Positions 1-11,690 are shown, counted from the first letter of the stretch. The stretch: 64,000 nt of DNA from Ophiocordyceps camponoti-saundersi (nom. inval.) (GCA_003339415.1 PDHQ01000009.1:26469-90468), one strand, 5' to 3'. Numbers and translations are program-made. The notes: generated by a model from the letters alone, not told the origin.

Positions 1-299
1 CCTTCTTCTCTGTCTTTCGCTATCTATCTCGCTCTGAATCTACAGATAAATACTATCGATAGCATGAACGTGACTTTTCTCTCGCTATCCTTTCTTCTCT
101 CCTTCCTTGCTAGGTATTTTCCTACTAACCTACCTTCTCCTCCTCCTTCTCCTCCTCCTTCTCCTCCTCCTCCTCTCTCGCTCTCTCTCTCATCCTCTCT
201 CTCGTCCTCTCTCTCGTCCTCTCTCTCCTCCTTATCCTCTCCCTCCTCTCCCACCTCTTCATCCTCTCCCTCCTCTCCCCTCCACTCTCAACCACCAAC
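1..299. promoter_or_regulatory. Pyrimidine-rich leader upstream of the first gene
   Basis: No gene is seen before the ATG at 300. From about 125 to 290 the + strand is almost pure C/T (TCC, CTCT and CCTC runs), the usual look of a promoter and 5' UTR in filamentous fungi. No clear TATA box is visible. Open frames across this tract come only from its low complexity. Confidence 0.55.
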
Positions 300-2028
300 A
301 TGTCGATGCCTTCACAGCTGAAGCGCCCCGGACAGGCGTCCGCGAATAGCTCCTGGTCAAGTTTCCTCTTCCCGGGTTCAACCTCCAGCTTCTTCGGAAA
401 AGCAAGAACTCACACCCTCAGCAACACTACTGCAGGCCACGATACCTCTACCTCCTACCCTCTTTCGTACTCCCTTCAAGACGCTGATGATATAGAGTCC
501 TTGCCCGGCTGGCCCTATTACCCCCCCAACGATGACTGCACTGAGTTCAGGAACTGCTTCAAGCCGACCTTCTTCGCCTCCGAGGCTGAACGCATGGCGC
601 TTAATCCCGAGGTTCGCAGCCCGTCAGACTATGCAGTAGGACGCAGGAATCAACTTGGGCGCTACCTCTTGCACTTTCTCGCTTTTCTGACCTACACGTC
701 GTTCATATTCTTCTATTACATCGAAATCGAAAAGTTCCTCAGTTCATGCTGCGGCGTTACTGATGTGGCCGTTACTGATGTGGCCGTTACTGATGAGGCA
801 GCGGCCCATTTTCGCAAGAAACAAAACGCGTCGTCATCGGAATCGGTGCCGAAACCGGAGGAGTCGGAGCTGTCTCTGGGCATTACATGGCCCGAGGGCA
901 TTTTTTTGACCTGCATCGTCTGTCTTATTGCACAGGCTTTCCCCAGGTAATTGTTGCCGTCTCTGCCCATGCCATAGCCAGCTGCTGATGGAGAGGGGTG
1001 GGGGTTTGCTGTATAGCGTGCGTTCCGCGCGAGAGTTGATGGAACGAAGCAACGCCATCTGCTTCGACTTGGCTTATGCCTTTCTCAAATGCTGTGATGG
1101 AGGCACCCAGCCCGTCATCTTGTGCGTTGCCACGTCCAGATTCTCCAGAGCAACTTAACCGCTGACAGTGGTATTCAGCGAGTGTCTCGCCCTGCTCGCT
1201 GCCTTTCCCGTCGTTCTTCTGGAGGAGCTGAGGATGAACACGTGCGAGCCAAACGTTACGGGTTACTGTAAAGAAGCCGGCAGGAAGATGTGTTTACTCC
1301 GTCATGGCATCTATAATGGTTCCAGCGTCGGCTCGACCATGATGACGGGCGGAAGTGTTCGGTCCCGCACCGACAACACAGCGGAGTCGAGTGGCTCGAT
1401 GCTGAGGCCCCAATTCGAGCAGGTCGATTACTTTTACGAAATCTTCGTTCTGCAGCTTCACATGGATTATGATGCCCATGACATGAGGGTCAACCGGCCG
1501 CCGTCCATGGCAAATCATATCATATGCAATCTCAATTCTCACATTGACCAGTTTTGGCAACACGGCGGCGCCAACTCAAGGATTGCCATCATGCGTGAGT
1601 CTCGATGACGGGCGAGGCCCTCGTTCTGGCTGACTTGTTTCCCCTCAGGCGAGCAGGCGGAAGTATTGTGCAGCTTGATATACTCTACCAGACCACTCTC
1701 CAAGCATGAGGTCAGTCCGGTCATCTTTCAACGGGCCACCAGTGTGATGACCGTCCTGGTGGCTCTGAATATCCCCTATCAGAGGGCATCGTGGTTTTAT
1801 GTGGGACCGACGACGTATATTTGCACCTTTTTAAAAATAGTCCTCGTGTCCGCCTTGAGCGCCGCCTTGACTTCGTTGGTACACGAACTGCACCTCATGT
1901 GGGACCCCTTTGGCAAGGCCATCATTAACAAGTACGGGTGGACTGCGAGAAACGCTATGGCTATCGACAACCTTGTTCACGACTTCTACGAGGATAACGA
2001 TAACATCGTTCGCCCGCACGGGTTTTAA
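300..2028 (+). CDS. Multi-pass membrane protein of unknown function
   Basis: I do not recognise the family. Four exons (300-946, 1017-1121, 1179-1594, 1649-2028) join in frame to give 515 residues. The introns are 70, 57 and 54 nt with GT-AG ends, and a CTGAC branch-like site lies before the 1178 acceptor. The N-terminal 115 residues are soluble and Ser/Thr-rich. Hydrophobic spans lie near residues 120-143 and 190-215, just after the second intron, and twice in the last 100 residues, so four or five membrane passes are likely. Residues 153-167 are three copies of a five-residue VTDVA-type unit coded by a 15-nt direct repeat. The ATG at 300 follows a CT-rich leader and is the first in frame. 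The gene converges on phospholipase B with about 340 nt between stops. Confidence 0.7.
758..803 (+). repeat. 15-nt minisatellite, three copies, inside a CDS
   Basis: Three tandem copies of GTTACTGATGTGGCC (the last degenerate) lie in the first exon and code for VTDVA, VTDVA, VTDEA between two hydrophobic segments. The unit is a multiple of three, so changes in copy number would keep the frame. Confidence 0.8.
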
Positions 2029-2370
2029 GCGATGTGAAGATTTGTCTTGCTTCTTCTATTGTCGCCGCAGACAAAGGCGGCGGACGCAGTGTCACAGTCT
2101 TTTCATTTTCATCTTGCTCTCTGGTTCCGGCTCGAAAACTTTTCTCTATTCTTGATTTCTATTCCTTGACAGGGGAAAGATGAAGAAAGACGAGATGACG
2201 GTGGTAATTACCAAAAGGGAAGAAGAGTAAAGAGGTATTAGAAAAAGGGTAATAAAAGACCAGCTTCATGGCAGTCAACGGCGAGATCAGCGGCGATTAA
2301 AAAGAATAGAATATATGTACAAAAGGAAAGGGGAATAGATGGGTCATTATAAGAGAGCCTCCCCGGGGGG
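2029..2370. other. Convergent intergenic region
   Basis: AT-richer sequence between two converging stop codons. It should hold the 3' UTRs of both neighbours (AATAAAAG near 2251 on the + strand). No further gene is seen. Confidence 0.5.
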
Positions 2371-4687
2371 CTACAGCAACATGGTCAAGGCGGACATGAC
2401 AACGAGGGCGGTGGCAGTGGGGGCGAAAGAGTTCAAGGAGGCAGCGGAACTCTTGCCGTTGTTGGAGGAACCGGCGGAGGCGTCGAGGACGGAAGGGTTA
2501 TAGGGAGCGGGTTGGGAGTTGTTGACGGCGCCGTTCCAGCAGTAGCGGGAGAAGCACTCGCGGCACCTCTGCGGGACGGTGGTGCGGGTGCGGTCGAAGC
2601 TGCGGGCGAGGATGGCGCAGCCGACGCAGGTGGACCAGTTGGGGTCCCTCGTGTTGTTGAGCTGTGTCGCGAGGGCGTAGCCGTTTTTGATCAGGTCGTC
2701 GCGTTCTCCGTCCGAGATGCTGAGCGAGAAGGTCGATACGTTGGACTCGAAGACGTAGGGGAAGTTGGGGAGGTAGACTACTAGGGGACCCGAGGAGGAG
2801 CCGTTGTTGTTGTTGTTGTTGCCTCCGTTTCGGGTGCCGTTTGTGCTGTTGCTGCTGCAGCCGAAAAAGGTCGGGCGGGTGTTTAGGCCGAGGTTGATGA
2901 AGGTGTTTGTGTCGGGGATGGAGGGGAAGCCTGCTAGCGGTGCCAGGGACCGTTCTAGGGAGCGGCGGTAGGTCGCTAGCGGGGAGGAGCCGTTGGGCCA
3001 CTTGTTCTGGGTGTCGGCGGAGGAGTCGACGGAGAAGATGACGTCGACGTTGCGGTCGGCGAGGATGAGGGGCTGGTAGGGGATGTTCTGGAGGTCCTCG
3101 CCTCCGTCGACGAGCATGAGGCTGTCGTTGCTGGCGCCCGGGTTCTTGGCCGAGTTCCAGCCCTTGAAGGGGTTGGGGTTCCAGTCGGCGATGTCGTTGT
3201 TCTTCTTGCCCAGTTCGTTGAGGATCTTCTTCAGGCCGTCTACGGCGAAGCCGGGGATGTCCTTTGGTTTGGACGAGCTGTTGACCAGCTTGCCGACGGC
3301 CTCGTTGAAGACGGAGGCGGAGGTGGCGAGGATGAAGCCGATGTTGTCGTAGCCGCCGATGCAGCTGTCGTTGTCGGAAAGCATGCCGTTCTGGAACCTC
3401 GAACCGGTGTACTTGAGCGGGACGTAGCCGTCGAGGCTGAAGTCGGACGATCCCATCTCCCACGGGTTGTACTCGAAGATGGTGCTGTTCTGGGAGATGA
3501 CCTTTTGACCTGGTTCGCGGCCGTCGGCGACGATGATGGGCACCGGCACCTCGGCTGACTTGAAGGCCTCGTCGCCTTGGATGGAGGAGAAGGTGTAGCC
3601 TGGGGCGCCGTTGGGGGCGTTGATGAGTTGGAAGGAGAGGGCGCGGCCGAAGTAGTCTGTTATCGACGTCTCGAAGCCGCCCTTTTTCTTGTCTTCGACG
3701 TCACCGAAGATGTCTTTGTAGTACTTGATGGCGCTGAGGTGGGGAGGGCCTTTTTTGGGGGGGGGGGGGGGGGGAATCATGTTAGCATCTGTTGAAGAGA
3801 GACTTTGATTGAGAGACTGAGGGAGGGGGAGAGAGAAACTCACCTTTAAGAATGGACCGGTCAAATTGCCAGATCCTATCCGAGTTCACCATGCTCTGAA
3901 CGGTGGAAAAGTTGTTGGCATACATGCTGCCGACAAGCCAGCTCCCACCAGACAAGGCAGAAAGATAGGTAGCGCTCTGAAGCAAACCGCCCAGATTGCC
4001 CTGATCCGTACTACCAGGCGTACGATCATCGAAAGCAGAGAGCACGCCGGCACCAGTAAGCATAGCGCGATAACCACCACCCGAGATGGCGATGGCGATA
4101 TTCGGCATCGCCGCGTTGGAGCTCCCGTTGCGAAGGTAAGCGTCGCTATCGAAGCCAGGGATGTTGATGCGCTTCAGAAGGTCGCGTATCACCGGCATCT
4201 TCGTCTGCTGCCTGCGCGGAAGCCAGGCCATTTCCTGCGGCGAGAGGCGCGATCCATTGCGGACGGAGGGGCGTTGTGAGGGGCAGTCTATGGGGGCGGG
4301 TCTGTATCCGTCTGGGGCGTCGGCCGTGGCGCGGCGGCTGATGTCGTCGATGGCTGAATCCGAGCCTTGGACTTCTGATAGAGCGACTGCTGCTGCTTTG
4401 AGGTTGAGGCCGGCTAAGTGAATCCCATGAAGTGGTGAGGATGTGAAAGAGCTGACGTCAGCGAATCTCCTTTCCTAGACAGTTCTGTATCATCTCCACA
4501 TATTGCAAACCCCTGTGGCGCATTTCCGCGTGGCTTGTGCAACCGGGTAAAATAGTAGGGGCAATATGTCCGTAAGGGGGAGGTGATTTAAAAAAAGGTC
4601 CGTACCTGCGTCTCGCGGGTCGGGCGATTCAGATATGACGCTTGTCGCTGCTAAAAGCAGGGCGAAAGCGCGAACGACGACGGGCAT
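2371..4687 (-). CDS. Lysophospholipase / phospholipase B, GPI-anchored
   Basis: Hydrolyses acyl chains of phospholipids and lysophospholipids at the cell surface or outside the cell. Exons are 4606-4687, 3844-4413 and 2371-3788, giving 689 residues, a normal length. Both introns (192 and 55 nt) are GT-AG and keep phase. The first exon is a signal peptide. Family motifs are the oxyanion segment GGGYRAM (139-145), the nucleophile in SGGSW (Ser185) and the catalytic Asp in DGGEDLQNIPYQP (Asp445). The last ~25 residues are hydrophobic after a Ser/Asn-rich stretch, as in GPI-anchored fungal Plb proteins; many N-glycosylation sequons are present. Exon 3 opens with an 18-nt C run read as six prolines; the homologous position normally has a short loop, so the run is phase-sensitive but consistent with this splicing. 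Confidence 0.93.
3757..3774. repeat. G18/C18 homopolymer inside the phospholipase B exon
   Basis: Eighteen G on the + strand, read as six Pro codons on the minus strand two codons after the ANM residues that start exon 3. A change not divisible by three would break the enzyme frame. Homopolymers this long are error-prone in assemblies. Confidence 0.85.
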
Positions 4688-5895
4688 CGTTAACCAGATG
4701 AGAAAGAAAGCGAAGGAGATGAGAAAGAGAAGCGAATGATGATGAGAAGTTGTAAAGAGAAGGAAACGAATAGTTAAGGAAGATCAACGAGAGAAGGAAA
4801 AAAAAGGAAGAAAATCAAAGAGGATATGAGGTGAGAAATAAGAAGGATGGGATTTCGGCCAAGGCGCAGGATGGGCAGTGCTTATTAGCTACCGACAACC
4901 TTCCAAGGCTCCGTCGAAGCGGCGCAAGGGCCCCCCCCCTTATCCCGCTCGTCAGACTACGTACGTCACTCCAGTCCGTCAGAATAAGAGGAACAGGACG
5001 GGCTTAGTCGGAAAGGAAAAATAGAGAAAGAAGAGGCCCACAGCCAAGAGTCCCTAAGAAAATATACAATTTCTATTAAAGGGGGGGGCGCGAGCGAATG
5101 GGGGAAGCGAAAGAAGTTGTCAACTTACCAAGATAGAAGAAAGTAGAAACGGGCAACGCGGCAGACCAAAGTGAGCGGGGGGAGAGAGGGGGGGCAAAGG
5201 ATAGACCGGGGTCCGGGCCCTAGTTCGTCGTGGTCTTTTTTTCTTCCTCTTTCTCTCTCTCCTCTTCTCTCCCCCACCACCCCTCGTCTCGTCTCGTACC
5301 CCGGACCGGAGAGTTTGATACCAAATCACCTCTCTGCAGAAGTGTCTCGGAACGTTGCAGTGGTCTCGTCTGGCCTGGTAGTCAGTTTTGTGTACTTCTT
5401 CAACAAGAAGTGTCGGACGAAGGAAAAGGGAGGATTTTGCCGCATCGAGTTGCATCGCTTATCCGTAGCTTGACTGACAGACAGGCTTGTCGTCTGAGTC
5501 GGTTGTCATCGTCCATCAGCACGGACGGGACGTCGTTCGGACCGGCGGGCCCACTTTTCTGCCCGCTTCGGGCGAAGAGGCCCCGACCCCAACCCCGGAC
5601 GATCCGGGTCCTGGACGATTCCTTTTTAGGGGAAAAAGGGAAAAGAAAAGGATACCAGGGAAAGCGTTGACATATCCTGTCAACCCCGCCTGTGCCCTGG
5701 CCTGACCCGGACCCGGACCTGAACCGCTTGCCCGTCCCTGCCGAACGTGCCGGGTGTGGGGGAGAGAATCTCGTTCTGCACGGGCCTGTGGTGATAATCT
5801 GTTATCGTCTGCGCTGAGTGCTTTCGTCTCGTCTATCCTTTACCGCTATGCATCGATAGTACAGGAAAGAAAAAAAAAACACATACATCAAGGCC
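4688..5895. other. Intergenic region, promoter of phospholipase B and 3' region of NAD kinase
   Basis: Purine-rich on the + strand just upstream of the phospholipase ATG (4700-4860), then short G and C homopolymers (4930, 5083, 5190) and a T/C tract at 5230-5290. The short open frames here have no recognisable protein, splice support or start context. No tRNA fold was found. Confidence 0.5.
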
Positions 5896-7227
5896 CTAGA
5901 ACCCGTATCCGCCGCCCGGTAGGTCCGCTCCAAAGGGACTGTTGAACTTGAGCAGGCCGTTGAGCCCGCCCTCCCAAGGGTTGTCGTCGCCGCGCATGAC
6001 GCACGGCACCCCGCCGTGCCAGCCTCCATCTTCGGAGCCGTCCTGTCCGACGTACTCGCCCTCCATGTCGAGACGGGAGCCCGGGGACAGACCGGCGGCG
6101 CATCGTTTTCCGTCGACGCTGAGCTCCAGCTCTCGTAGCCGGTTCTTGGGGCTGATTCGCAGGCTCAGCTTGCTCTGCAGAGGGAGGACGAGCGATCGGA
6201 AGCTGAGGCTGCGCGGGCTGATGGCGGTGATGAGCATCGTCCTGACTAGCGGGTGGACGATGGGCCCGCCCGCGCTCAGGCTGTAGGCTGTCGATCCCGT
6301 CGGAGTGCTGACGAGGATGCCGTCGGCCGTCGTCTCGGTCAGGAAGTTGCCGTTGAGGTAGATGTCGATGATGGACATGTGCGGGTGCGAACCCCGATGG
6401 AGGGAGAATTCGTTGACGGCACGCAGAGGTCTTCCCCCGGGCTGGTCGCCACCGTTGTCGTCGCTGCTGATGACGGATCCCGAACTATCAAAGAGATCGG
6501 CCTTGATGCGGGGCCGGAGAAGAATCTTGGACATGCGGCGAGCGCCCATACATTTGCCCTTGACGGGCAGCCACCTTTGGTCCGACGAGCCGACGACTCC
6601 ATGGTCGCCTCTGTGAGGGCGGGGCAGGGCAGCCTCACCGACTACAGCGATACTACCGCTCATGTACAGTTGCTGCCATGCCTTTTTGTAGTCGACGAAA
6701 TCCCACTGGTTGAGGAAGCCGAGAGTCCCCATGTTGAAGGACAAGATGGGCGGCACGGAGGCATGGTGCTTGAAGAGACTTGCGGCGCGGAGGACGGTAC
6801 CATCTCCGCCAAAGGTGGCTACGACGTCGATGGTGTCGCCGAGAGGCGCCGATTCGTCAGAGACGTAGAGCGGAAACTCAAGGTGCTCCTGGATCTGAGC
6901 GGCGACGCGCGGCTCGACGACGACGTTTGTGCCGGCATAATCGTCGTGAACGTAGCGGGCGAACTTGACGACGGCAGCCAGAGCTTCTTGGGAGAAGAGC
7001 TTCATGACCACCAGCATGTTTTGCGGCGGGCTGGGCCATCTCAGGGACAGCAGCGGCGCATTATTGTCCTGGACGTATCGCGGAATTGTCCGGGCCGGGA
7101 GGGCAGCGAGGCCGGGCCCGGACCCGGACCCGGAGACGGGGGAGGAGAAGCGACGGCGGGTCAAGGCCGGGGGTGGAAGGCGGCCGCAAGAGAGGAGGCG
7201 TCGAGTGAGGAGGCTGGGGGAATACAT
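5896..7227 (-). CDS. NAD(H) kinase, mitochondrial (Pos5-like)
   Basis: Phosphorylates NAD(H) to NADP(H), supplying mitochondrial reducing power. Single exon. The frame is open to 7362, but I choose the ATG at 7227 (443 residues) because it opens an Arg/Ser/Leu-rich, acid-free presequence typical of mitochondrial import; the 45 residues before it look like leader DNA. Family motifs are GGDGT (140-144), the NMGTLGFLN loop soon after, the NE motif in AVNEFSLHRG (Asn272) and TADGILVSTPTGSTAY (about 300-315). Between GTLGF and the NE motif there is a poorly conserved Gly/Asp-rich insertion, usual for Pos5-type proteins. The neighbouring acyltransferase is divergently transcribed 1.3 kb away. Confidence 0.92.
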   Translation of the reverse strand: MYSPSLLTRRLLSCGRLPPPALTRRRFSSPVSGSGSGPGLAALPARTIPRYVQDNNAPLLSLRWPSPPQNMLVVMKLFSQEALAAVVKFARYVHDDYAGTNVVVEPRVAAQIQEHLEFPLYVSDESAPLGDTIDVVATFGGDGTVLRAASLFKHHASVPPILSFNMGTLGFLNQWDFVDYKKAWQQLYMSGSIAVVGEAALPRPHRGDHGVVGSSDQRWLPVKGKCMGARRMSKILLRPRIKADLFDSSGSVISSDDNGGDQPGGRPLRAVNEFSLHRGSHPHMSIIDIYLNGNFLTETTADGILVSTPTGSTAYSLSAGGPIVHPLVRTMLITAISPRSLSFRSLVLPLQSKLSLRISPKNRLRELELSVDGKRCAAGLSPGSRLDMEGEYVGQDGSEDGGWHGGVPCVMRGDDNPWEGGLNGLLKFNSPFGADLPGGGYGF

Positions 7228-8505
7228 GACGAGGTAATGTGACCATGGCACGGCGCTTTCGGAGGGGAGGAGAAGTGAGAGGGTGTTGTGGTTGAAACGG
7301 CCGACGATGAGGGTCAGCCTTGTGGCGCCGACGATCGGAAGACGGGGCACGGAACCAATCAACGGCTGATGATGGGCGTGTTGGTTGATGGCTCACGTGA
7401 GGGTGGGAGGGTTTTGAGAGGACGAGGCTGTAGATTTTTCTCATGCGCCACAGTTGTGGAGATGGAGCTCAGCTGGACGGGATAGCGTGTGATGTCAGTG
7501 TAGGTGTTTAGATGTTATCCGCACATGCCAAGTGGTATCTAGTATGTCTTTGCATGCATCGTAGCAAGAGTTTCGACTCTGCGAAGGTGAAGTCATCGAT
7601 TGTGACGATGATATTACGGACATGAACAGTAATGATATCAGTAGCAATGAGTTATAGTATCAGCCTTGTCACCTTCTTCCCAGCCGTGGTAGGTCGCAGG
7701 TAATATCGTAGCAGATGCCGGCAAGGTCAGGTGCCGATGGGTACGGTTAAAAGGAGTACCTGCTGCAGGTATCTGTTAGGGCAGAAACTATTTTGGAACA
7801 GACGACTCACAGGGGGGTGCAGCACAAGGTGACAGAACAGACAAGTTGTGAGTGAGTCTGTGTGTGTGTGTGTCTCGAAGGGAGCCCCCCCCCTCTAAAA
7901 AGAGGCCCATAAGAGGCCTATAGAAGGCCTAAAAGTTGCCTAAAAGAGGCCTAAAATGATGGCCTCGATAGAGTGCTAAACAGGTGCCTAAATCGAGTGC
8001 TAACGCGACTCACGCGGCTCGCTCTTCCCTTCCTTCTCTTTAATTTTAGTTAGGCCCGCGGCAGGTGCGCCCGACCACCGGTCCTGCACTCCTCCTGCAC
8101 TGCTCCCTCGTGGCCCTCAGATGTGAACTCTAACGCACGTCGCATGTCATCGCCTCTCTGCCTTTCTGTCACTTACTCTCTCTCCTCTCTGTCCTCTCCA
8201 GAGGGTCTGACCTCTCGTTTCTGTTCATTCGACTTTTTGCATCTCCTTATCGTCCTTTTCCTCCTCCTTGCGACCTCCGAAACTGCTACGGATAGACTTG
8301 TCTCGATCGCCCGTCCGCCAGTGTCTCCGCCGTCAACCTCCTCGATCGCCTCGACCTCGTCAACGTCATCCCCCTCTGCACGACAGCAGTAATTCTCTCT
8401 CTCTCTATCTCTCTCTCGTGCCTCCTCTCTCTACCCCCCTCTCCCCCCCTCTCCCCCCCCCCTCTTACCCCTCTCTTCTCGCCGATTGCCTCCTCTCTCG
8501 CAAAG
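7228..8505. promoter_or_regulatory. Divergent promoter region (NAD kinase / acyltransferase)
   Basis: Shared upstream region of two divergent genes. It contains a GT dinucleotide run near 7858-7874, a cluster of short GGCCTAAAA-type repeats (7894-8005), and a C/T tract (8390-8500) that runs to the acyltransferase ATG. No gene is seen. Confidence 0.5.
7894..8005. repeat. Cluster of imperfect GGCCTAAAA / GTGCTAAA repeats
   Basis: At least six spaced copies of (A)GGCCTA(A)AAG or TGCCTAAA, followed by two copies of GAGTGCTAA, lie within about 110 nt. Spacing is irregular (10-20 nt), so this is not a simple microsatellite. It could be a regulatory array or a decayed tandem repeat. Confidence 0.6.
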
Positions 8506-9879
8506 ATGGAGCCCTCCGATCCTTCCGAACCCCCCCTTCCGACGCCGCCGCCGCCGCCGCTCCGCCGACCCGACACCGATGCGAAACGGGCCTTAATTAC
8601 GGCGCATCCGTCAGGAAAGGAGGCCTACGGCCGGCTCGTTCAGATGCTGCGTGGTATCGGCCTCGCTGCGTACTTTTTGCTATGCTCCGGCGCGTGCGTG
8701 TCCCCACCCTCTTTGGTGCCCAGGTAGTCGGTATTCGTGCTCGCTGACGCCATGGCCCAGTATCATCGTCGCGCAGGTCGTGGGCTTGCCCTTGTACTAT
8801 ATCGATCGCGACTGGTTCTACGCATACGTCGCCTATACGAAGCGGGCCTTTGCCCTTCTCGCCGCCTCGGTGACGCGCATTTGGGGCCCTACGACGATGC
8901 GCATCAGCGGCGACGCCTCGGTTGCCGGTCAGATCAAGGCCACGGCCGACGGAGGCGTCGAATTCGCCTTTCCCGAACGCCTGGTCCTCATGGCCAACCA
9001 CCAGGTGATTGTTTCTCCCCATGTACTCGATAAACTGTCGTTGACTTACGGGTATGCGCGCAGATCTACACCGACTGGATCTATCTCTGGTGGATCGCCT
9101 ACGCAAATCGGCCCGGCATGGCGGGCCACATCTACATCATCCTCAAGGAGTCGCTCAAGTATATTCCGTTTATAGGCACGAGCATGATGTTTTACGGCTT
9201 CATCTTCATGTCGCGGAAGATGGCGACGGACCAGCCGCGACTGGCGTACCGCATCAACAAGCTCAAGAAGAAGAAGGTTGGCCCGGACGGGCGGACGTAT
9301 CTCGACCCGATGTGGCTGCTTCTCTTCCCCGAGGGCACGAACCTGTCAACGAACGGGCGGAACAAGTCGGCGCAGTGGGCGGCGAAGCAGGGCCTCGAGG
9401 ATCCGGAGCACGTGTTGCTGCCGCGCAGCACGGGCATCTTCTTCTGCCTCAACCAGCTCAAGGGCACGGTCGACTCGGTGTACGACTGCACGGTGGCGTA
9501 CGAGGGAGTGCCTCGGGGCAAGTTCGGCGAGCAGCTGTTTGGGCTGGCCAGCACCTACTTCCAGGGCCGGCCGCCCAAGTCGGTCAACCTGTACTGGCGA
9601 CGGTTCCGGCTGGCGGACATGCCGCTGCACGACGCGGCCGAGTTCGACGTCTGGCTGCGCGACCAGTGGTACAAGAAGAACGAGCTGATGGAGGCCTACC
9701 TGGGGACGGGGCGGTTTCCGGCCTTGACGGAGGGGCCGGTCAAGCACGTGGAGGCGCCGGTGCGGACGCGGCAACGGCTGGAGATTCTGTCCATCTTTGC
9801 GGTGCCGGGGACGGCGCTGTTGTTGTTGGGGATGGTGGCGAGGATGGTGTGGGTGTGGTATGGGCGAGCGAGTAGGTGA
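8506..9879 (+). CDS. Lysophospholipid acyltransferase, LCLAT/Cst26-like PlsC family
   Basis: Predicted to transfer an acyl chain to a lysophospholipid in the ER. Exons 8506-8693, 8761-9004 and 9064-9879 give 415 residues. The second intron (59 nt) falls exactly inside the active-site motif: exon 2 ends in NHQ and exon 3 begins IYTD, making the HX4D motif His143...Asp148. The FPEGTN motif is at 232-237. Hydrophobic segments flank the catalytic part, with a C-terminal membrane span at about 390-410. The NHQ-x3-D form is that of the lysocardiolipin/CDP-DAG-type branch (human LCLAT1, yeast Cst26/Psi1) rather than the classic NHxxxxD of Slc1. The first intron could also use a donor at 8722, adding nine residues; the shorter protein matches the family better. 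Confidence 0.88.
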
Positions 9880-11690
9880 TGATTGGGGAGGGAGGGCAAG
9901 GCTGGCTGGGCCGGTCTTTGTTTTCTTTTGTGTGTGTGTGTGCGTGTGCGTCCCACGGGGCGCCCCATCATGAGCGGCTGGTTACGCCTCGATACCAAGA
10001 CGAGCGGGTTTGTTGTTCTTCTTTTTGTTCTGTTTTTTTTTTGAGTTTATCGAGTTTGGTTTTTTGACTTTTTATTTTCTCTCTTGTTATACATAGAGAA
10101 GGGATCCGTCTTGATTCTTCTATTGCATGGAGAGACGGGTGGAGAAGAGACGGAAAGATGGAGATGGATGGAGAGAGGGATAGACAGAGGCAGAGAGGCA
10201 GAGAGAAGGTAAGGGGGTAGAACAAGGGATAAAGGGGGGGGAGGGGAAAGAAAAAGGGGGGGATGCTGAGGGGCGGGGTAGAGAGACTTCTTCATCGTGA
10301 TATTCGTATTGCAACGAATAGGCATCAACCTTTTTTTCTTTTCTCTCCTTTTCTTTGTCTCTCGTCTCTCTCGTCTCTCTCTATCTCTCTCTTCTCTTTA
10401 TCCTCGTCTCTCTCTGTTTTAGGCTCTTCCGAAGCGTCATGCCTAATCGAGCTGGCTGACTTCTAACCCTGTTCTCCGCCCGACTTGTCTCGGGTTTGGG
10501 GCTGTTGGTCGTGTTCCCTCTTTTTTTTTTGCCTCGTCGTTTGTTGTCGGTCAGATTATCGAGCTGGACCCTTGGTCTTTTTTTTTTTCTGGCTGCTCGG
10601 GTGATATAACAAGGCGAGACACACACAGAGAGAGAGAGAGAGAGTGAGGGAGAGAGGGAGAGAGGGAGAGACAAAGGATGAAGATGAAGAAGGAGAAGGT
10701 GGCGTGCATGTGTGCATACGGACATGCCTACATACATACATACATACAGAGCGGGCGGATGGATGGAGGGATGGAGGGATGGGCTGGTAATGGATGGATG
10801 TAATCTCCACGACGCGAGTGGGAATTGGATTGATCGTATGAGTGATACCGTTGTATTATTTTTCTTTTCTCTTTGCTTTCTCTTTTCTGTGTATCTCTCT
10901 CTCCATCTCCATCTCCATCTCCATCTCCGTCTCTCTCTCTCTCTCTCACTGTTTTTCTTACAACACACACTCATATTCTCTTACATACTACCTACATATA
11001 CCAACGAAGCTATATGTACACACATAATCGTATGTGATACTCTATATATGCATGCATTATTCTCCCTGACAGACTGACTGGCCAGCGCCTACCTATGTAC
11101 TATACATAATCCGTACATGTGTAAATATATACCCATGAACAGGTGTGGCTAAAAGGGTAAGAATACTGTTTGTTGAATGTAACACCAACTGGGGTGTGGA
11201 GGAGGAGGAGGAGGTGGAGGAGGAGGAGGAGCAGCGGGCGCTCGGTGGAGAGACTCGAGAGAGAGAGAGAGACAGAGACAGAGAGAGACAGAGAAAGAAT
11301 GGAAGAAATCACCATCATCTAAATGAACCCCTACCTCTCTCTTCTCTATCCGTACATCCCATTCATCCACCCATCCATCCCATCCCATCCCATCCCATCC
11401 ATCCATCCATCCATACGGATACATATAATCCGTACATACAGTCTAGAAATCCAACAGTCCACAGTCTCTATTACAGTACAAGATCAAAGGAAAAGAGAAA
11501 GCGAAAACATTAAATAAAAACCTTCTTTACTCTAAATCCTATCTTATCCTCACCCTTCCCTCCTCTTTTTCATCCCCCCCCTCCCCCATATCTCCCATCC
11601 CTAACCTAATTCGTCTTTCATCACCCTCTCCTCCTCCTCATCCATCAAATCAGCAAAGAAACTTCCCCAAGATAAAAGACATAAAAAAAA
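9880..11690. other. Low-complexity intergenic region
   Basis: 3' region of the acyltransferase followed by the promoter of the transporter. It is dominated by simple sequence: T runs, GA/CT tracts (10620-10680, 10880-10950), ATAC repeats (10731-10748), GGA/AGG runs (11200-11230) and a CATCC array (11367-11414). Several open frames exist only because of these repeats. The 3' part (11520-11690) is C/T-rich leader. Confidence 0.55.
11367..11414. repeat. CATCC/CATC microsatellite
   Basis: Tandem CATCC then CATC units, about ten copies, in the transporter upstream region. Simple sequence with no evident function. Confidence 0.85.

Noticed and set aside
5120..5670. Overlapping frames on both strands near 5.1-5.7 kb
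   Set aside because: Low-complexity composition, no start context, no splice sites and no recognisable domain.
7228..7362. 45-residue N-terminal extension of NAD kinase
   Set aside because: The ATG at 7227 starts a typical mitochondrial presequence; the extension is probably leader DNA.
9054..9875. Second long open frame in the acyltransferase exon
   Set aside because: It is a shifted frame of the same G+C-rich exon. The true frame carries FPEGTN and matches the splice phases.
10381..11513. Many open frames between acyltransferase and transporter
   Set aside because: All come from GA, CT, ATAC and CATCC repeats.
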